NCBI GenBank assembly: GCA_002633025.1 | Contig: NMRB01000003.1 | Coordinates: forward strand, 302,347-366,346 | DNA length: 64,000 nucleotides | Origin: Notospermus geniculatus | Taxonomy: Eukaryota > Nemertea > Pilidiophora > Heteronemertea > Lineidae | Reading direction: 5' to 3' | Part shown: positions 49,800 through 61,467 of the stretch, piece by piece | How the letters are laid out: each line of letters begins with the position of its first letter | Position numbering within the stretch: the first letter of the stretch is position 1 | Made by a program: the position numbers and the translations under genes | The notes under the pieces: model-generated | What the model saw: only the letters and a program-made list of their open reading frames with translations | Told to the model about the DNA's origin: nothing | Database searches by the model: none

Positions 49800-49861
49800 A
49801 TGCTGACAATATTGCTGGTGAAGTCGACGAAATCCAGATCGGCCTGAAAGACACGGCTTAG
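49800..49861 (+). CDS. possible terminal exon, unknown product (copy 1)
   Basis: An acceptor-like ATATCTTTTCAG is followed by two bases completing a codon, then 19 codons and TAG. The frame reads ADNIAGEVDEIQ, then GLKDTA. In the other R6 copy (52489-52550) the frame, length and stop are kept, with one change (G to D). I recognise no family, and the short length keeps confidence low. Confidence 0.2.
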
Positions 49862-50444
49862 TCGGAAGTCCCTATAGATTGTTCGGTATCGGTACTTCAG
49901 CATAGGTTGTCCCTTTTGTGCATGGTTCAGTTGCTTCTCAATGAACAATGCAGAATCTGACAAGCATTGAAACTAGTTCATTTATACCAACACATAAAGA
50001 TCATCATAACAATAGAAAATAGTATTCCTGACTTTGATAAATTGGTCCATGGGCTTCAGCTACAGTTGAAAATGATTCTATACGTTCTTATCTTTTCAGA
50101 TGCTGGTCAACATCTAGATTGGTGAAGATGAAGTATCACGCGAATGTCTGTATTCATCATTTTCCATTTTGGGTAACCGTATTTCAGCATGGTTCCATGC
50201 TTTGTTCACCAACCCTGCCTCAGCTAATTCTCATTAAATTTCGAAATATTTGAAGTAGGCCTAGGGCCTATTTCGTTTTCCCCAAAGTACCGGTATCGCC
50301 ATAATTAGCTGGCTATAACGAGTGAAAAATTCAATGGTCAACTTAATTTTGGACCTCCAATGATTTTATTAGGGGCAGTGATTATACTTCATGTGGCAAT
50401 GCTTGGTTCTGCTTGAAAGTGGATTTCCTTTCATCTTCCCTCAT

Positions 50445-50534
50445 AGTGGAGCAGGAAAATGCAAATTTTGGGTCGAATCGTGCAAATTGTGAGAAAAGCA
50501 TGAAATTTGGCATAGGTGTGCCTGATAGGTCACT
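50445..50534 (+). repeat. dispersed repeat, inverted relative to 54054-54133
   Basis: AGTGGAGCAG..., GTGCAAATTGTGAG, AAAAGCATGAAATTTGGCAT and GCCTGATAGGTCACT match the reverse complement of 54054-54133 with few changes. Both copies sit at a break in a duplication: the end of R6 copy 1 and the join before R7 copy 2. Confidence 0.75.
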
Positions 50535-51600
50535 TGGTCTGATCATCTTACAATGAGGCCTGTTGCATACCAATAGGGCCTATTCGCTTGACGGCAATTT
50601 CTATACAATACCGACTGTACAAAGCTCGGCCCACATGACAATCGGCCGCCTACTCTGATTTCCCGCCCAGGACGGTATTGGGGCGCGGGTACAGTATTTA
50701 CTTCCTCGGCCTCTCGGCTTTACTTATTCGTGAAGGCAGAATTGTTGCGTCTTCTATTCCGGTTTTATCTACATACATGTAGGAAAGGGAAAATGATCTG
50801 CTATGTATATTATAAGCCTTTGCATTATGAAATAATCATTGAATGTATCCCTGGGCAAATTTTAGAATGTATTCCTCCTTACTTTGAATTGCTCCCACTG
50901 TGATTTTTCATATTGGGCTTTGGCTCCGAACATGATTGAAGTAGTCATCATTTCTCAATAAGGAATCTAATGGATGACACTTCCTTAGGCGCCCCTTTAA
51001 GAAAATATGTCAATGTCTATTGGAACAGAACAAGGTCTCATCCGTTATCTTAGCCTGCTGTCTGGTTTAGTTTTAGTGGATGAATAATGTATTGTACATT
51101 AGAAATGTCTTTCCAATTTCTTCCTCTGTATTAATTGCCTTTATAGCCAAGGGAATTTGCTATAAATGCTGGCACGTTCCCAAGTAATCTGTTCTAATAA
51201 ATGTTTACCCATCATTGCAGAGAGTAATTTTGGTTGTTCGTATAGCGTCTGAGACATGAGGGCTTTAGTAAGAGCAATCATGCCTCATTTGGGATAGATT
51301 CTGGTGGAAAGTGGCTTGATTCCATATGTTGTTTTCTTTCAGATGTTGGCCAACATCAGAATTGATATTGCTTATGAAGTAGGAGAAAGTATATCACAGA
51401 GAGCTCACGTCACAACTGTTTATCATTTTTATTATATACAGGATGGCCCCCAAAGAAAACGCAACCGCATACTTCTACTAAATTTGCACCTATAAATCAG
51501 GAATGGCTGGGGAATTTTCTTAGGAGCAAAATGAGACAAAGATTGTCCGATTCGGTTCAGCAGTTTTGATTCTAGAGCCATTTTTGTGAAGCAAAGTTAG

Positions 51601-51935
51601 GCCCAGTTGACAGGCCCGTAGGAGCCGGGGGGGGCCGGGGGGTCCCGGGCCCCCCCCCCACTTTTTTGCCAAAAAATACCTTGGCCCAAATGTCCATTTT
51701 ATATGTCCATATTTTTGCTCTCAGATCCCAGGAAAATGCATGTAAAGCACTTAAAATCGTCAAATTTTTCTGGGGGAGGACCCCCAGACCCCCCCGTTTT
51801 GGCTTCCCACTTCCTTTTCCATGCTCAGCGCACCGTCGAGCTACGCCCACTTTCTGTCAACCCTGGATCCGGCCCTGCCAGGGCCCTCCCATTCATCAGA
51901 GGGCTGCTACGGGCCTGGTTGATAATAGGGGATAG
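51601..51935. mobile_element. GC-rich insertion with CAGGCCCGTAG inverted ends
   Basis: Absent from the first R6 copy, where GTTAG is followed by AACCC directly. Within it, CAGGCCCGTAGGAGCC at 51611 and the reversed end CAGGCCCGTAGCAGCC ending at 51917 form inverted ends, flanked on both sides by GTTGA (51606-51610 and 51918-51922). The interior has long G and C runs (51628-51659 and 51774-51798). The 51611-51917 core is the best transposon estimate; the few bases outside GTTGA are unexplained. Marine invertebrate genomes often carry such C/G-run elements, from general knowledge. Confidence 0.7.
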
Positions 51936-52488
51936 AACCCTGATGTAATTTGCCATTCAAAACAACGTCACAGTTTTTAAGTGCTATGTAATAATGAGTA
52001 GTACAAGTAAAAGTTTATTTCAGTGTTTGAGTTATTCCATTGTTCTGTCTGTGTATTCATCACAATCAGTGCGAGGAATTGATTGGCAAGTCATGCAATG
52101 GGACGTGCTGACTTTGCCTCACAAAAATGGCTCTAGAATCAAAACAGCTGAACCGAATCGGACAATCTTGGTCTGATTTTGCTTCTAAGAAGATTCATAC
52201 TAAGAAGATTCGTCCATACCAAGTATGTGGGTGCTAGTTGAGGTGAAGTATGCGGTTGCGTTTTGGGGGGGGGGGCACCCTGTATTGGCTGTCGTTACTT
52301 ATGCTTGTTTGAGAACCATGCGTATGTGTTGCCCTTTTTGCCTAAAAATGCGAAAAGCTTTTCTACAAAATGTTCTAACAGCATGCGTCATAGTCATCAC
52401 AGCAATAAAAAATGGAAATATCAATGTAACGTCATCTTGAATGCATTTTGTTGGAATACATGATTCCATATTGTTCATATCTTTTCAG

Positions 52489-52550
52489 ATGCTGACAATA
52501 TTGCTGGTGAAGTCGACGAAATCCAGATCGACCTGAAAGACACGGCTTAG
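52489..52550 (+). CDS. possible terminal exon, unknown product (copy 2)
   Basis: This is the counterpart of 49800-49861, with the same frame, length and stop codon and a G-to-D change. Confidence 0.2.
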
Positions 52551-53153
52551 TCGGACGTCCCTATAGATTGTTCGGTATCGTTAGTTCAGCATAGGTTGTC
52601 CCTTTTGTGCATGGTTCAGTTGCTTCTCAATGAACAATGCAGAATCTGACAAGCATTGAAACTAGTTCATTTATACCAACACATAAAGATCATCATAACA
52701 ATAGAAAATAGTATTCTTGACTTTGATAAATTGGTCCATGGGCTTCAGCTACAGTTGAAAATGATTCTATACGTTCTTATCTTTTCAGATGCTGGCCAAC
52801 ATCTAGATTGGTGACGATGAAGTATCACCCGAAATGACTCGCTCTGCTGTCCATATGTCTGTATTCATCATTTTCCATTTTGGGTAACCGTATTTCAGCA
52901 TGGTTCCATGCTTTGTTCACCAACCCTGGCTCAGCTAATTCTCATTAAATTTCGAAATATTTGAAGTAGGCCTAGGGCCTATTTCGTTTTCCCCAAAGTA
53001 CCGGTATCGCCATAATTAGCTGGCTATAACGAGTGAAAAAATTCAATGGTCAACTTAATTTTGGACCTCCAATGATTTTATTAGGGGCAGTGATTATACT
53101 TCATGTGGCAATGCTTGGTTCTGCTTGAAAGTGGATTTCCTTTCATCTTCCCT

Positions 53154-54040
53154 CATCTTTTCAGATGCTGGCCGACATTTCTGCTGATGTGCTGAAGTAG
53201 AAGAAAGTCAGATCTCCTAAGGACTCGAGTCATTCTTCATGCTGTTGGTGTAGAAGAGAGCTCAGTCGCCGTGGAGGACTCTTGCCCATGTATTCATGTA
53301 CATTTTCCATATTGCTGGGAGCTTAGTGTGTTTTTGCTGTTTTAACATGTTTAAACTTGGTCTGAAAATAAAAAAAGCTTGATACAGGTTCCTTTTTGCA
53401 GTGTCGTTGTTTTTGCCTTTGCTTTCTAGGAATGCATTAGGGCCGCCTCGTTCAAATTGCACCATAATTTTTTTTCTTTATTACAGGTACATGTACATGT
53501 ATTATGTATGTCTCTTCCGCGGGCTGTGTTTTTTTCAGTGCTATTTCATTCACGAGAAAATATGAGTCAGATAAATCCCTTTCTCCCCAACTTTACTCTC
53601 CTTTGTACCAGTTTCCACTGAGGTTGTTGAACCTCCGTCGCTTTTCTTCTTGTGGCTTGATGTCATTGTCGTGGCATTCTGTAAGGAATGGATGATAATC
53701 AGTTCTTTTGTTAAGGTAGCAATAAAAAAGGAACTAAACCGATGTGGGGTATCTCCGGTACTGGTAACGAAACCTACCTCTTTATGTCAAAAGAAGAGGT
53801 TGTCGAACCCTATCATTCTATCTTTTATTGCAGCTACATTATACTTACGGTGTATGAGCTCTGCACATTTTTGATCTTCTGAGTGAGACAAGAAGGATAT
53901 AAAATTACCTTTGAACAAATCCAAAGTTATACATATCTTCAAGGACATTAATCAGGGTTGTCTTTTGCTAGGCCAATCCAAGGGGGTTCTTTGATTGATC
54001 CGAACAGTTGGTATCTTGCTTCAAAACAAGTTTCCAATAC
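53154..54040. repeat. tandem duplication R7, first copy
   Basis: This matches 54136-54945 from CATCTTTTCAGATG to AAGTTTCCAATAC. The second copy lacks a ~65-bp segment around 53281-53330 and a few shorter ones. It follows directly on R6 copy 2. Confidence 0.9.
53165..53200 (+). CDS. possible short terminal exon with 3' UTR (copy 1)
   Basis: The acceptor-like CATCTTTTCAG leads into ATGCTGGCCGACATTTCTGC and on to an in-frame TAG (MLADISADVLK). An AATAAA at 53367-53372 lies about 165 bp downstream, so a last exon with polyadenylation is conceivable. In the second copy the frame is kept across a 3-base deletion. I recognise no family. Confidence 0.18.
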   Translation: MLADISADVLK

Positions 54041-54053
54041 ATTTTTCTGAAAA

Positions 54054-54133
54054 AGTGACCTATCAGGCACACTTATGCCAAATTTCATGCTTTTCTCACA
54101 ATTTGCACGATGGTTTGCATAATCTGCTCCACT
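54054..54133 (-). repeat. dispersed repeat, inverted relative to 50445-50534
   Basis: See 50445-50534. It separates the two R7 copies. Confidence 0.75.
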
Positions 54134-54135
54134 AT

Positions 54136-54945
54136 CATCTTTTCAGATGGCCGACATTTCTGCTGATGTGCTGAAGTAGAAGAAAACCAAATCTCCTAAG
54201 GACTCGACTAAGAGAGCTCAGTCGCCGTGGAGGACTCTTGTGTTTTTGCTGTTCTAACATGTTTAAACTTGGTCTGAAAATAAAAAAAGCTTGATACAGG
54301 TTCCTTTTTGCAGTGTCGTTGTTTTTGCCTTTGCTTTCTAGGAATGCATTAGGGCCGCCTCGTTCAAATTGCACCATAATTTTTTTTCTTTATTACAGGT
54401 ACATGTATCATGTATGTCTCTTCCGCGGGCTGTGTTTTTTTCAGTGCTATTTCATTCACGAGAAAATATGAGTCAGATAAATCCCTTTCTCCCCAACTTT
54501 ACTCTCCTTTGTACCAGTTCCCACTGAGGTTGTTGAACCTCCGTCGCTTTGCTTCTTGCGGCTTGATGTCATTGTCGTTGCATTCTGTAAGGAATAGATG
54601 ATAATCAGTTCTTTTGTCAAGGTAGCAATAAAAAGGAACTAAACCGATGTGGGGTATCTCCGGTACTGGTAACGAAACCTATCTCCGTATGTCAAAAGAA
54701 GAGGTTGTCGAACCCTATCATTCTATCTTTTATTGCAGCTACATTATACTTTCAGTGTATGAGCTCTGCACATTTTTGATCTTCTGAGATAGACAAGAAG
54801 GATATAAAATTACCTTTGAACAAATCCAAAGTTATACATATCTTCAAGGACATGAATCAGGGTTGTCTTTTGCTAGGCCAATCCAAGGGGGTTCTTTGAT
54901 TGATCCGAACAGTTGGTATCTTGCTTCAAAACAAGTTTCCAATAC
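54136..54945. repeat. tandem duplication R7, second copy
   Basis: See 53154-54040. It includes the possible exon 54147-54179 (MADISADVLK, then stop) and AATAAA at 54289-54294. Confidence 0.9.
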
Positions 54946-56720
54946 AAGTCTCACTTCACTCTCCTTTTCTAAGAGAGTTTGTTTGAATGGGTTTCGCGAT
55001 ATCAGGTATCCCAAATGGAATATTTGTGGACTGGGAGATGAGCTTGCCGCGAAATCCAAACCATTTCCTTACCGTTACACTTGTCTCACCAACTGCATAA
55101 AATCCTTTTTTTTTTCATTAACGTTTGGACATGAAAATATAGCCCACATTACCACTTGGTGGAAAAAGGAAACAACATGGCAAGTTGTAGTTGAATCGAA
55201 ATTTGTAACAGTGTAAGCGAGTGTTGTTGCCGTAAGTGATATAGAACTCACATATACCATACGAGTAGCCTGCTAAGATATTCAATAACTAAGCTAAGGA
55301 AATTAAAAATGACATGTCAATTTGATAGCGCAAGTGACATTCTCAAGGTGATTTCTTTCCACTCAGAAATGTAATTCACCTTCAGGAGGATTTAGAATTG
55401 CGGAATCATTTGAGATGATATTCAAGAACGTTCCTTTGGTGAATTTGAAATGTGCTTGTAACTGGATTTTAGAACAGAACCTGGGTACACAAATCAACTG
55501 AAATACATGTATAAATCTGTCTATAAATCTGTCAGTGTGGTCATATGCGAGAGACTCAGCCTGTCTGCAGGGAAGGTGGTGTGCTAGAATTAACAGTGGG
55601 TTAATATGTAGCGTGTTTGGTCTGGTGTAGATGTTGATTTCGCTTAATCAAAAGGCTAAATATACTCTTTTGTTCCAGTTTCTTTGATATCCAGCCTCCA
55701 CAGTGTGGACAGATGGGGGCTCTTGGACCCTGATAATAGCAGAAAGATCCTATCATTGTGATTTCATTGGTTAGGGGCTGTCTACCAGCCCGATCAAGAT
55801 CTGCATGGTGCCCCATTAGGCTACGGTTACCTAACCCCTAATGACATGCTAATTCTTGTTCTGCTGCTTTGCTGACTTCCCTTTGATACATGAATATTTG
55901 GGGGTAATAAAGGTTGTGTTGGATAGAATCGGGGGTAATAATGCAATACTTGTGAACACTGGGAGGCCATCGCAGCCTTTGTTGACCATGGCATGTTAAA
56001 TCTTGTATCTGGCTTGCCACATTAACCAAATGTCAAGATATATTAGCGATTCTAAGGCAAGGAGCCTAAATTGCTTACACTTGACATTGTTATTGGATTC
56101 AGTCATTTTGGTTGTCTGGGTTCTTGTAAAGATGTGGCATTTTCTGATGGATATGAAACATGGTGAATGAGCATGTTGATCAAAATTTGATTGCTTCTCT
56201 GCCATTCTGTCCCTCTTGCTACAGCCTTGGGATTAGGGGCGTTACGCCCTGGATGGAACATTTGCTGTGGCAGTTCAGATGACAACATTACCACTTCGTA
56301 GAATGCCACATACATGGACATACTGGTACATGTATTTGACTGATAGCTCCTTCCCTTTCTGTTTTTTCACATGTCGTTTATTTTCTTATTTACTTTTTGC
56401 TACATGTTGTTCAAACATTGACAAATACTAGTATCTTGGCGATGGAACTCCTTTGTGAGGTACTGCAGTTCTCACTGGGGACGTCATATAAAGACACTAT
56501 CATCATGCGAAAGTCACGAGAAATGAATAATTTCATCGCAAGAATATGACAGGACTCCTTATCATGCGCATAAATATTGATAACATGCATAGATATTCTT
56601 GTGATGTCCCCTTTGTTCTAAATTTGACCATTTTCATCATGGACGTTGGTCATTTCGTATGACATTTCGCGATCTTGGGGTGATACCCTCACAACATGTC
56701 TGAAAGTATTATCATACTTA
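54946..56720. other. unassigned non-coding stretch
   Basis: A 117-codon plus-strand frame (54863-55216) starts inside R7 copy 2 and continues into unique DNA. It has no family I know. Nothing else was seen. Confidence 0.4.
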
Positions 56721-56723
56721 TCA

Positions 56724-56792
56724 ACTTATCATTACCTCAGTATTATTCTGAGAAGGNATACTTATCATTACCTCAGTATTATTCTGAGAAGG
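56724..56792. repeat. 33-bp direct repeat on either side of a single N
   Basis: ACTTATCATTACCTCAGTAT, then TATTCTGAGAAGG, occurs at 56724-56756 and again from 56760, with the N at 56757 at the join. It looks like a very short unmerged contig overlap. Confidence 0.85.
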
Positions 56793-56825
56793 TCACGTAT
56801 GTCAATGGATCAGATAACAATTTGA

Positions 56826-56888
56826 TGAAAAATGCCCCCCCCCCCATTGAGTGTAAATTTACAAAAATCCTACTCGGGGGGGGGGGGT
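56826..56888. repeat. C run and G run 36 bp apart
   Basis: About 12 Cs at 56827-56838 are followed by about 12 Gs at 56875-56887. They could pair as a hairpin stem on one strand, and the runs also make exact base counts unreliable. Confidence 0.8.
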
Positions 56889-59800
56889 TGAGATGAATAA
56901 AAATACCCCAAAATGCTTCCCAGTTTCCGTCCTTGCCCCCACTTTTGATTACGAAAACGAACGACGCTTAATTGTGTTCACCTCTCAGGAGGACCTGGTT
57001 AGCTAACAGGCAACAGCTGCCATGTTCTTCACATTCCAAAAATGGGGGAATGAGGAAATATAAAATAATCTATTTTTGCCCGCACCTAATTGGCTAATCA
57101 ATTCAGTTTCTATTTTCTGAAGCAGCAACTCAAGAAACATGTGGCCGCTGCCATGGTGGTCATGTTGGAATTTTGTTCCTTTAGATAACCAGGTCTATGT
57201 CATCACAAAAGTTTGACCGTGTCTGTCCTCTGTTCAGAATATGATAGAGGGTAAAATTATTACCGGTATTTGTAATGGCAAATAACAACCAGCTAGCACA
57301 ACATGATTTCATGTCCAATATCTTGACCATGGCCATGTACTCGTACTGCCTCCTTCAGCTGTAGGCAAGGGCTTCACACTGAATATCCCTCTTCACTCTA
57401 TGATTTATTGATACAGAAGAGGAGACGTCAGGATTATATGATTGTGTTACTGTAGGGTTTCGAGGCTAGCCTGTAAGCAGCCTAGTACTCCATCATCCTC
57501 ACAGTGCCAGAGATGAAACAAATGGACTCCTAAATTGNGAAGTCAGATAGTTGAATGAGAAACATCGAAAAGTAGTTTTATTGAGACATCGACATCGGAA
57601 TCATGTATCGTTTTGTAATCGTGCTTCGAATCAAATACAGTCCTCTTCGATAGATGAACATCTTCGTTTTCAATATTATGTTGATCTTCGCAACAGTGGC
57701 GTCCATGGTCATTACGCAAAACACGTCCATCTATCTTCATTACTGGTAATTTCACTCATCCTTTCCTTCCTAGTGGTCTCATTACCATTCTTTTATGGAA
57801 AAAGTAAGGATTTTGATGCTATTCTAAAAAATATTGAAAATGCCATTAGCATGCCATCATTTGCCATATATCCAGAAGGGGAACTCTGACAATGAACGTA
57901 TCGGTTGTTCCTCCGGTCTTTTTGCCAAGCCTCAGCTTCCTTGTCCTCCCTTCATTGAGAATCATGATTCTTCATACCGCATATGATCAGATGATTGGCT
58001 CTCATAATGATATAAATTATCACTTCATGCCTTTTTGCACACAGTTACTTTCTCATCCTCCCCCACCTCCCCTGACACGCCGTACCGTTCCATGTGTACA
58101 TACTGTGTGCTGTAGATAAAATCTTACCTTCCCTTTCGCCGAGGGCAGTATAAGCACTTCAGCATGTCGCGTGTGGTTCAGCTGGGTGCACAATGCTCGA
58201 TCTTGTTAAGCTTCATAGCGCAAGTTTCTCCCCATGGCACTGGCTTCTGTATTGTTCCGACTGGCATCATTATGAGGCTCGCCTCTGGTTACAGTGCCAA
58301 GTACTATGCGAGTAAGAACAAGTTAACTTCGCCCGTATCGTACGCTACAATCCTTAATGACCTCAGTCGAGTGTCCATTGTTCACACCTGTTTCAGTGGA
58401 GGTGGCTCTCACAGGTCCTGGAGCGGCAGGGTTTTGAGTTACTTTGCAAGGCTGAGGCCGACCAAGATAATGGTAGCTAAATCACGTATGAAGTAATGAA
58501 TGCGTGACAAATGATAGCTGCGTGGTCTTAGGGCGTTAATCAGACCGTTATCAGTGATGGATGGCGAAAAGGCAAACTCAGGTTGGCCAGTGTGTAAATT
58601 GCCCCCTACCAGTCCTGCGCTATGTCGTGTATGTAGTCGTTCGGTTTTGGTGTTGTAATAGATGGAAACTGGATAATAGAAATGTGTATGTTGCTAATGT
58701 TTTTCCATGTAACTACTATATACAAATGTAGGCTGACTCGATCATGCTAAAAAACAAACAGTAGTTTAATGAGTTACAAATTGCGTGATGCTGATGTTAT
58801 GACTAACTATTAGCCACACTCATGGTAAAAAACTCGCACCCAGTATTTGTAGAGGAGAAAGGGGCAACATCATCATTACATTAATCCACTCTCCTGCGTG
58901 ATAGAAGAGAAAACCTGAAGCATGGCAATTAGATCAAGTCACTCTACCGTGAAGAGGAAAGTGGCAACTCGGCAATTAGATTAAGCCTTTCCATTGTGTT
59001 GAAGACAGGAAGGTTTATCTCATCACAAGCTTCAATGGAGTGTCATCACCAGTTTCAATAGGCACCTGTTCCTTCTACATCACTGACGGGGACACAATAC
59101 AACAAACTTGCTGGAAAGAATTACCCTGGACAGGTCCTTGCCTCACTGGCTAACAATGTCGAGTACAACATGTTTCACTTAACTTGATCCACAGAAACTG
59201 TACAATGTCTTCAGCAGCTGCACTCTCTTTGTAATTCTTGTTGGGTAGATCAGTCTGTAACGGAAAGCTGATTCAATATGGGCTGCCTATTGGGTGTGAC
59301 TATAGGTTTTCTGATGGCAATGCAAACTTCAATGATTGCAGAGGGGGATTGTGGCCTTTGGGTGACCTGCTGTCAGCTGTCGTATTAATCCATCAATTTC
59401 TGTTGAGTCGAGGATTAAATTAAAGCCATGATTGTGCCGTGGAGAAGAGCAACTGCTGAGTGGCAGAAGCCTTTCAGCCGGCTGCAAATCATTGCCAAAA
59501 ATATCCATTCGGTTATAATGAAACATTTCAGTGATTTTATCGGTCAGTGGTGTTTAGTTCCAGGCATAAAATGTTCAAGACCCATACTTCCTATGATTGA
59601 TCGTCAGTCCCAATATTCAGTATTGTCTTACCAATATGGATAACCTTATTGAAACTCAAATTCGTATTCTCATTCAAATGTATGCAAATCTTTATGTCCA
59701 TGAAAGCTATGTTGACCTAAGATGCCTATTGTCCTTCGTTGCATATTGAATAGCCTAGGATGCTGTATGAAACCAATACCAAATCATGGCTTACAAGCGT

Positions 59801-60758
59801 GGCAGGTTGTGTAACCTGCTGTGGTATAACTTGTTTCCGTTCTCATTGTCTCTATTTGAATACCAGTGCTGTATCACCAGCTGAAAGGGTCAAGTGGCAA
59901 GACAAACAAGGAACAGAACCTGAAATAAACAGTGTAGAACTAGTATCAGAAAAAATTGTTTACTCATGTAAATACAAGTTATACTAGTATTTTCCCACAT
60001 GAAATGTTGAAATAAAAACGAGTCATAACCGCAACCGCAACCGTTATGTTTGTTGGCGACTGATCCAGAACTGCAGCCATCGTATCTTCATAGATTCCTC
60101 GTTTGAAAGCCTATGATTTGAAGACAGTTTGATGAGTAATCTCAGATACTTTGAAATGATCACTAATGACAACTCTTAATGGCAAAGTAAGGGCTGCCAC
60201 TCCTCGATGGCTTTGCAACATAAATCGAAAGATGTGCTGCAAGGGTTTATTTCAATAAGAGATGGTGGGAAATGCTTACTCCAGGGATGATTACCACGCA
60301 ATATAAATTGTCAATATGAAATTCCGGAAGGATCTTTCTGACACTTGACGGAATGATTCAACACTGATGGTGGTTTTCAAGGACATATATTTCTTTTGGG
60401 AATTGAGTTGGATTGGAGGCAAGGCCGATGTAATGATGGGGGATTAAAGTGTATGATAAGCCAAAATTAATGAAGAATATCACTCTGTTGATTAATCAAT
60501 CAAACGAATTGTGAGATTGTGGCCTTCGTTTGCTGACAGACCTGATGGTGCCTTCCAATATTTTACGTTTGATGCACAAAGTTGTTCTTACAATACGAGT
60601 GTCAGTTTTAATTGCTTTTTACAATGCCAACTAGCAGCTTATATATGTGAGAGGTGGTCAAGGAAAACCCGTTTGACGTCGCTGAATGATCAACAAGGGC
60701 GTCATCTTGTCTGTGCATTAATCTGCTACTGTTTACCTGTTACGAAGTACATTTCAGC
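56889..60758. other. unassigned stretch with one N
   Basis: An N at 57538 has no repeat around it that I can see. Two plus-strand frames follow: 57551-57889 (112 codons, hydrophobic segment SLLVISLILSFLVVSLPFF) and 58164-58496 (110 codons). Neither is recognisable. The first is overlapped by an open minus-strand frame, so chance is likely. Confidence 0.4.
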
Positions 60759-60761
60759 TAT

Positions 60762-60820
<59 letters not shown>

Positions 60821-60822
60821 TT
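60759..60822. repeat. (TTTA)n microsatellite, about 16 units
   Basis: An uninterrupted TTTA tetranucleotide run. It gives the neighbouring plus-strand frame its YLFIYLFI stretch, which therefore should not be read as protein. Confidence 0.95.
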
Positions 60823-61377
60823 GAAATGTGGAGTTAACCAAAAAGGCCATTAACACTTTCTTCAAATACTACATCCGACTGGTTTTCCTACACTACTTCT
60901 CATATTCTGGGAGGGGGAGAAATCGGTACGAAACATAAACCAATAAGCGTGATTCAAATGTTTTACTATTACTTGATATCAATAGCAACGATTGAGAAAT
61001 CTTTTCAAGGACACCGGTGTTCGTTAATGGGATTTGCGTGTTGGTTTCAACTGTCAAAGATGAGGCAGCTATATGTGACAACTGGAAGGTTGCTGCTCCA
61101 AGGACATACATCCCCCACGGTGATTCTCATTTGTCGGGTTTCAAATGTCGATATCATGATGTATGTAAAGACACATTCTGAGACAGTTGAGAGAAGGAAC
61201 TGACAAACCTGCTCGTATGACCATCACAGGCATCAGATAGCACATGCAATAAGGTTCACCGTTTTCCACTGTCCTATTAGCAGAGGTGGCTTCACATTTC
61301 TGCGTTCTGTATAACTGATTGCTCTTTCACCACTGGCGTTTTGAGTTTTACTGCACAACCCCTGAACGTCTTGATGT
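60823..61377. other. unassigned non-coding stretch
   Basis: Nothing recognisable was seen. Confidence 0.4.
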
Positions 61378-61467
61378 GAAATGCGTCACCAGATGTGTGG
61401 AGACCTTGAAATGCGTCACCAGATGTGTGGAGACCTTGAAATGCGTCACCAGATGTGTGGAGACCTT
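61378..61467. repeat. 30-bp tandem repeat, three identical units
   Basis: The unit GAAATGCGTCACCAGATGTG plus TGGAGACCTT occurs three times without mismatch. The perfect identity suggests recent expansion. Confidence 0.95.

Larger units (their letters stand above)
48052..50444. repeat. large duplication R6, first copy
   Basis: This matches 50696-53156 from TACTC(T)CGGCCTCTCGGC to CATCTTCCCTCAT. The copies differ by scattered substitutions, by one insertion unique to this copy (49251-49497) and by one unique to the other (about 51601-51935). No N lies between them, so this may be a true tandem duplication, though a haplotype artefact is not excluded. Confidence 0.9.
50696..53156. repeat. large duplication R6, second copy
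   Basis: See 48052-50444. Confidence 0.9.

Noticed and set aside
57551-57889. 112-codon frame with a hydrophobic segment
   Set aside because: It starts just after an N, overlaps an open minus-strand frame and matches no membrane protein family I know, so it is not called as a gene.
60511-60837. 108-codon plus-strand frame with a YLFIYLFI stretch
   Set aside because: The stretch is translated TTTA microsatellite; the rest is not recognisable.
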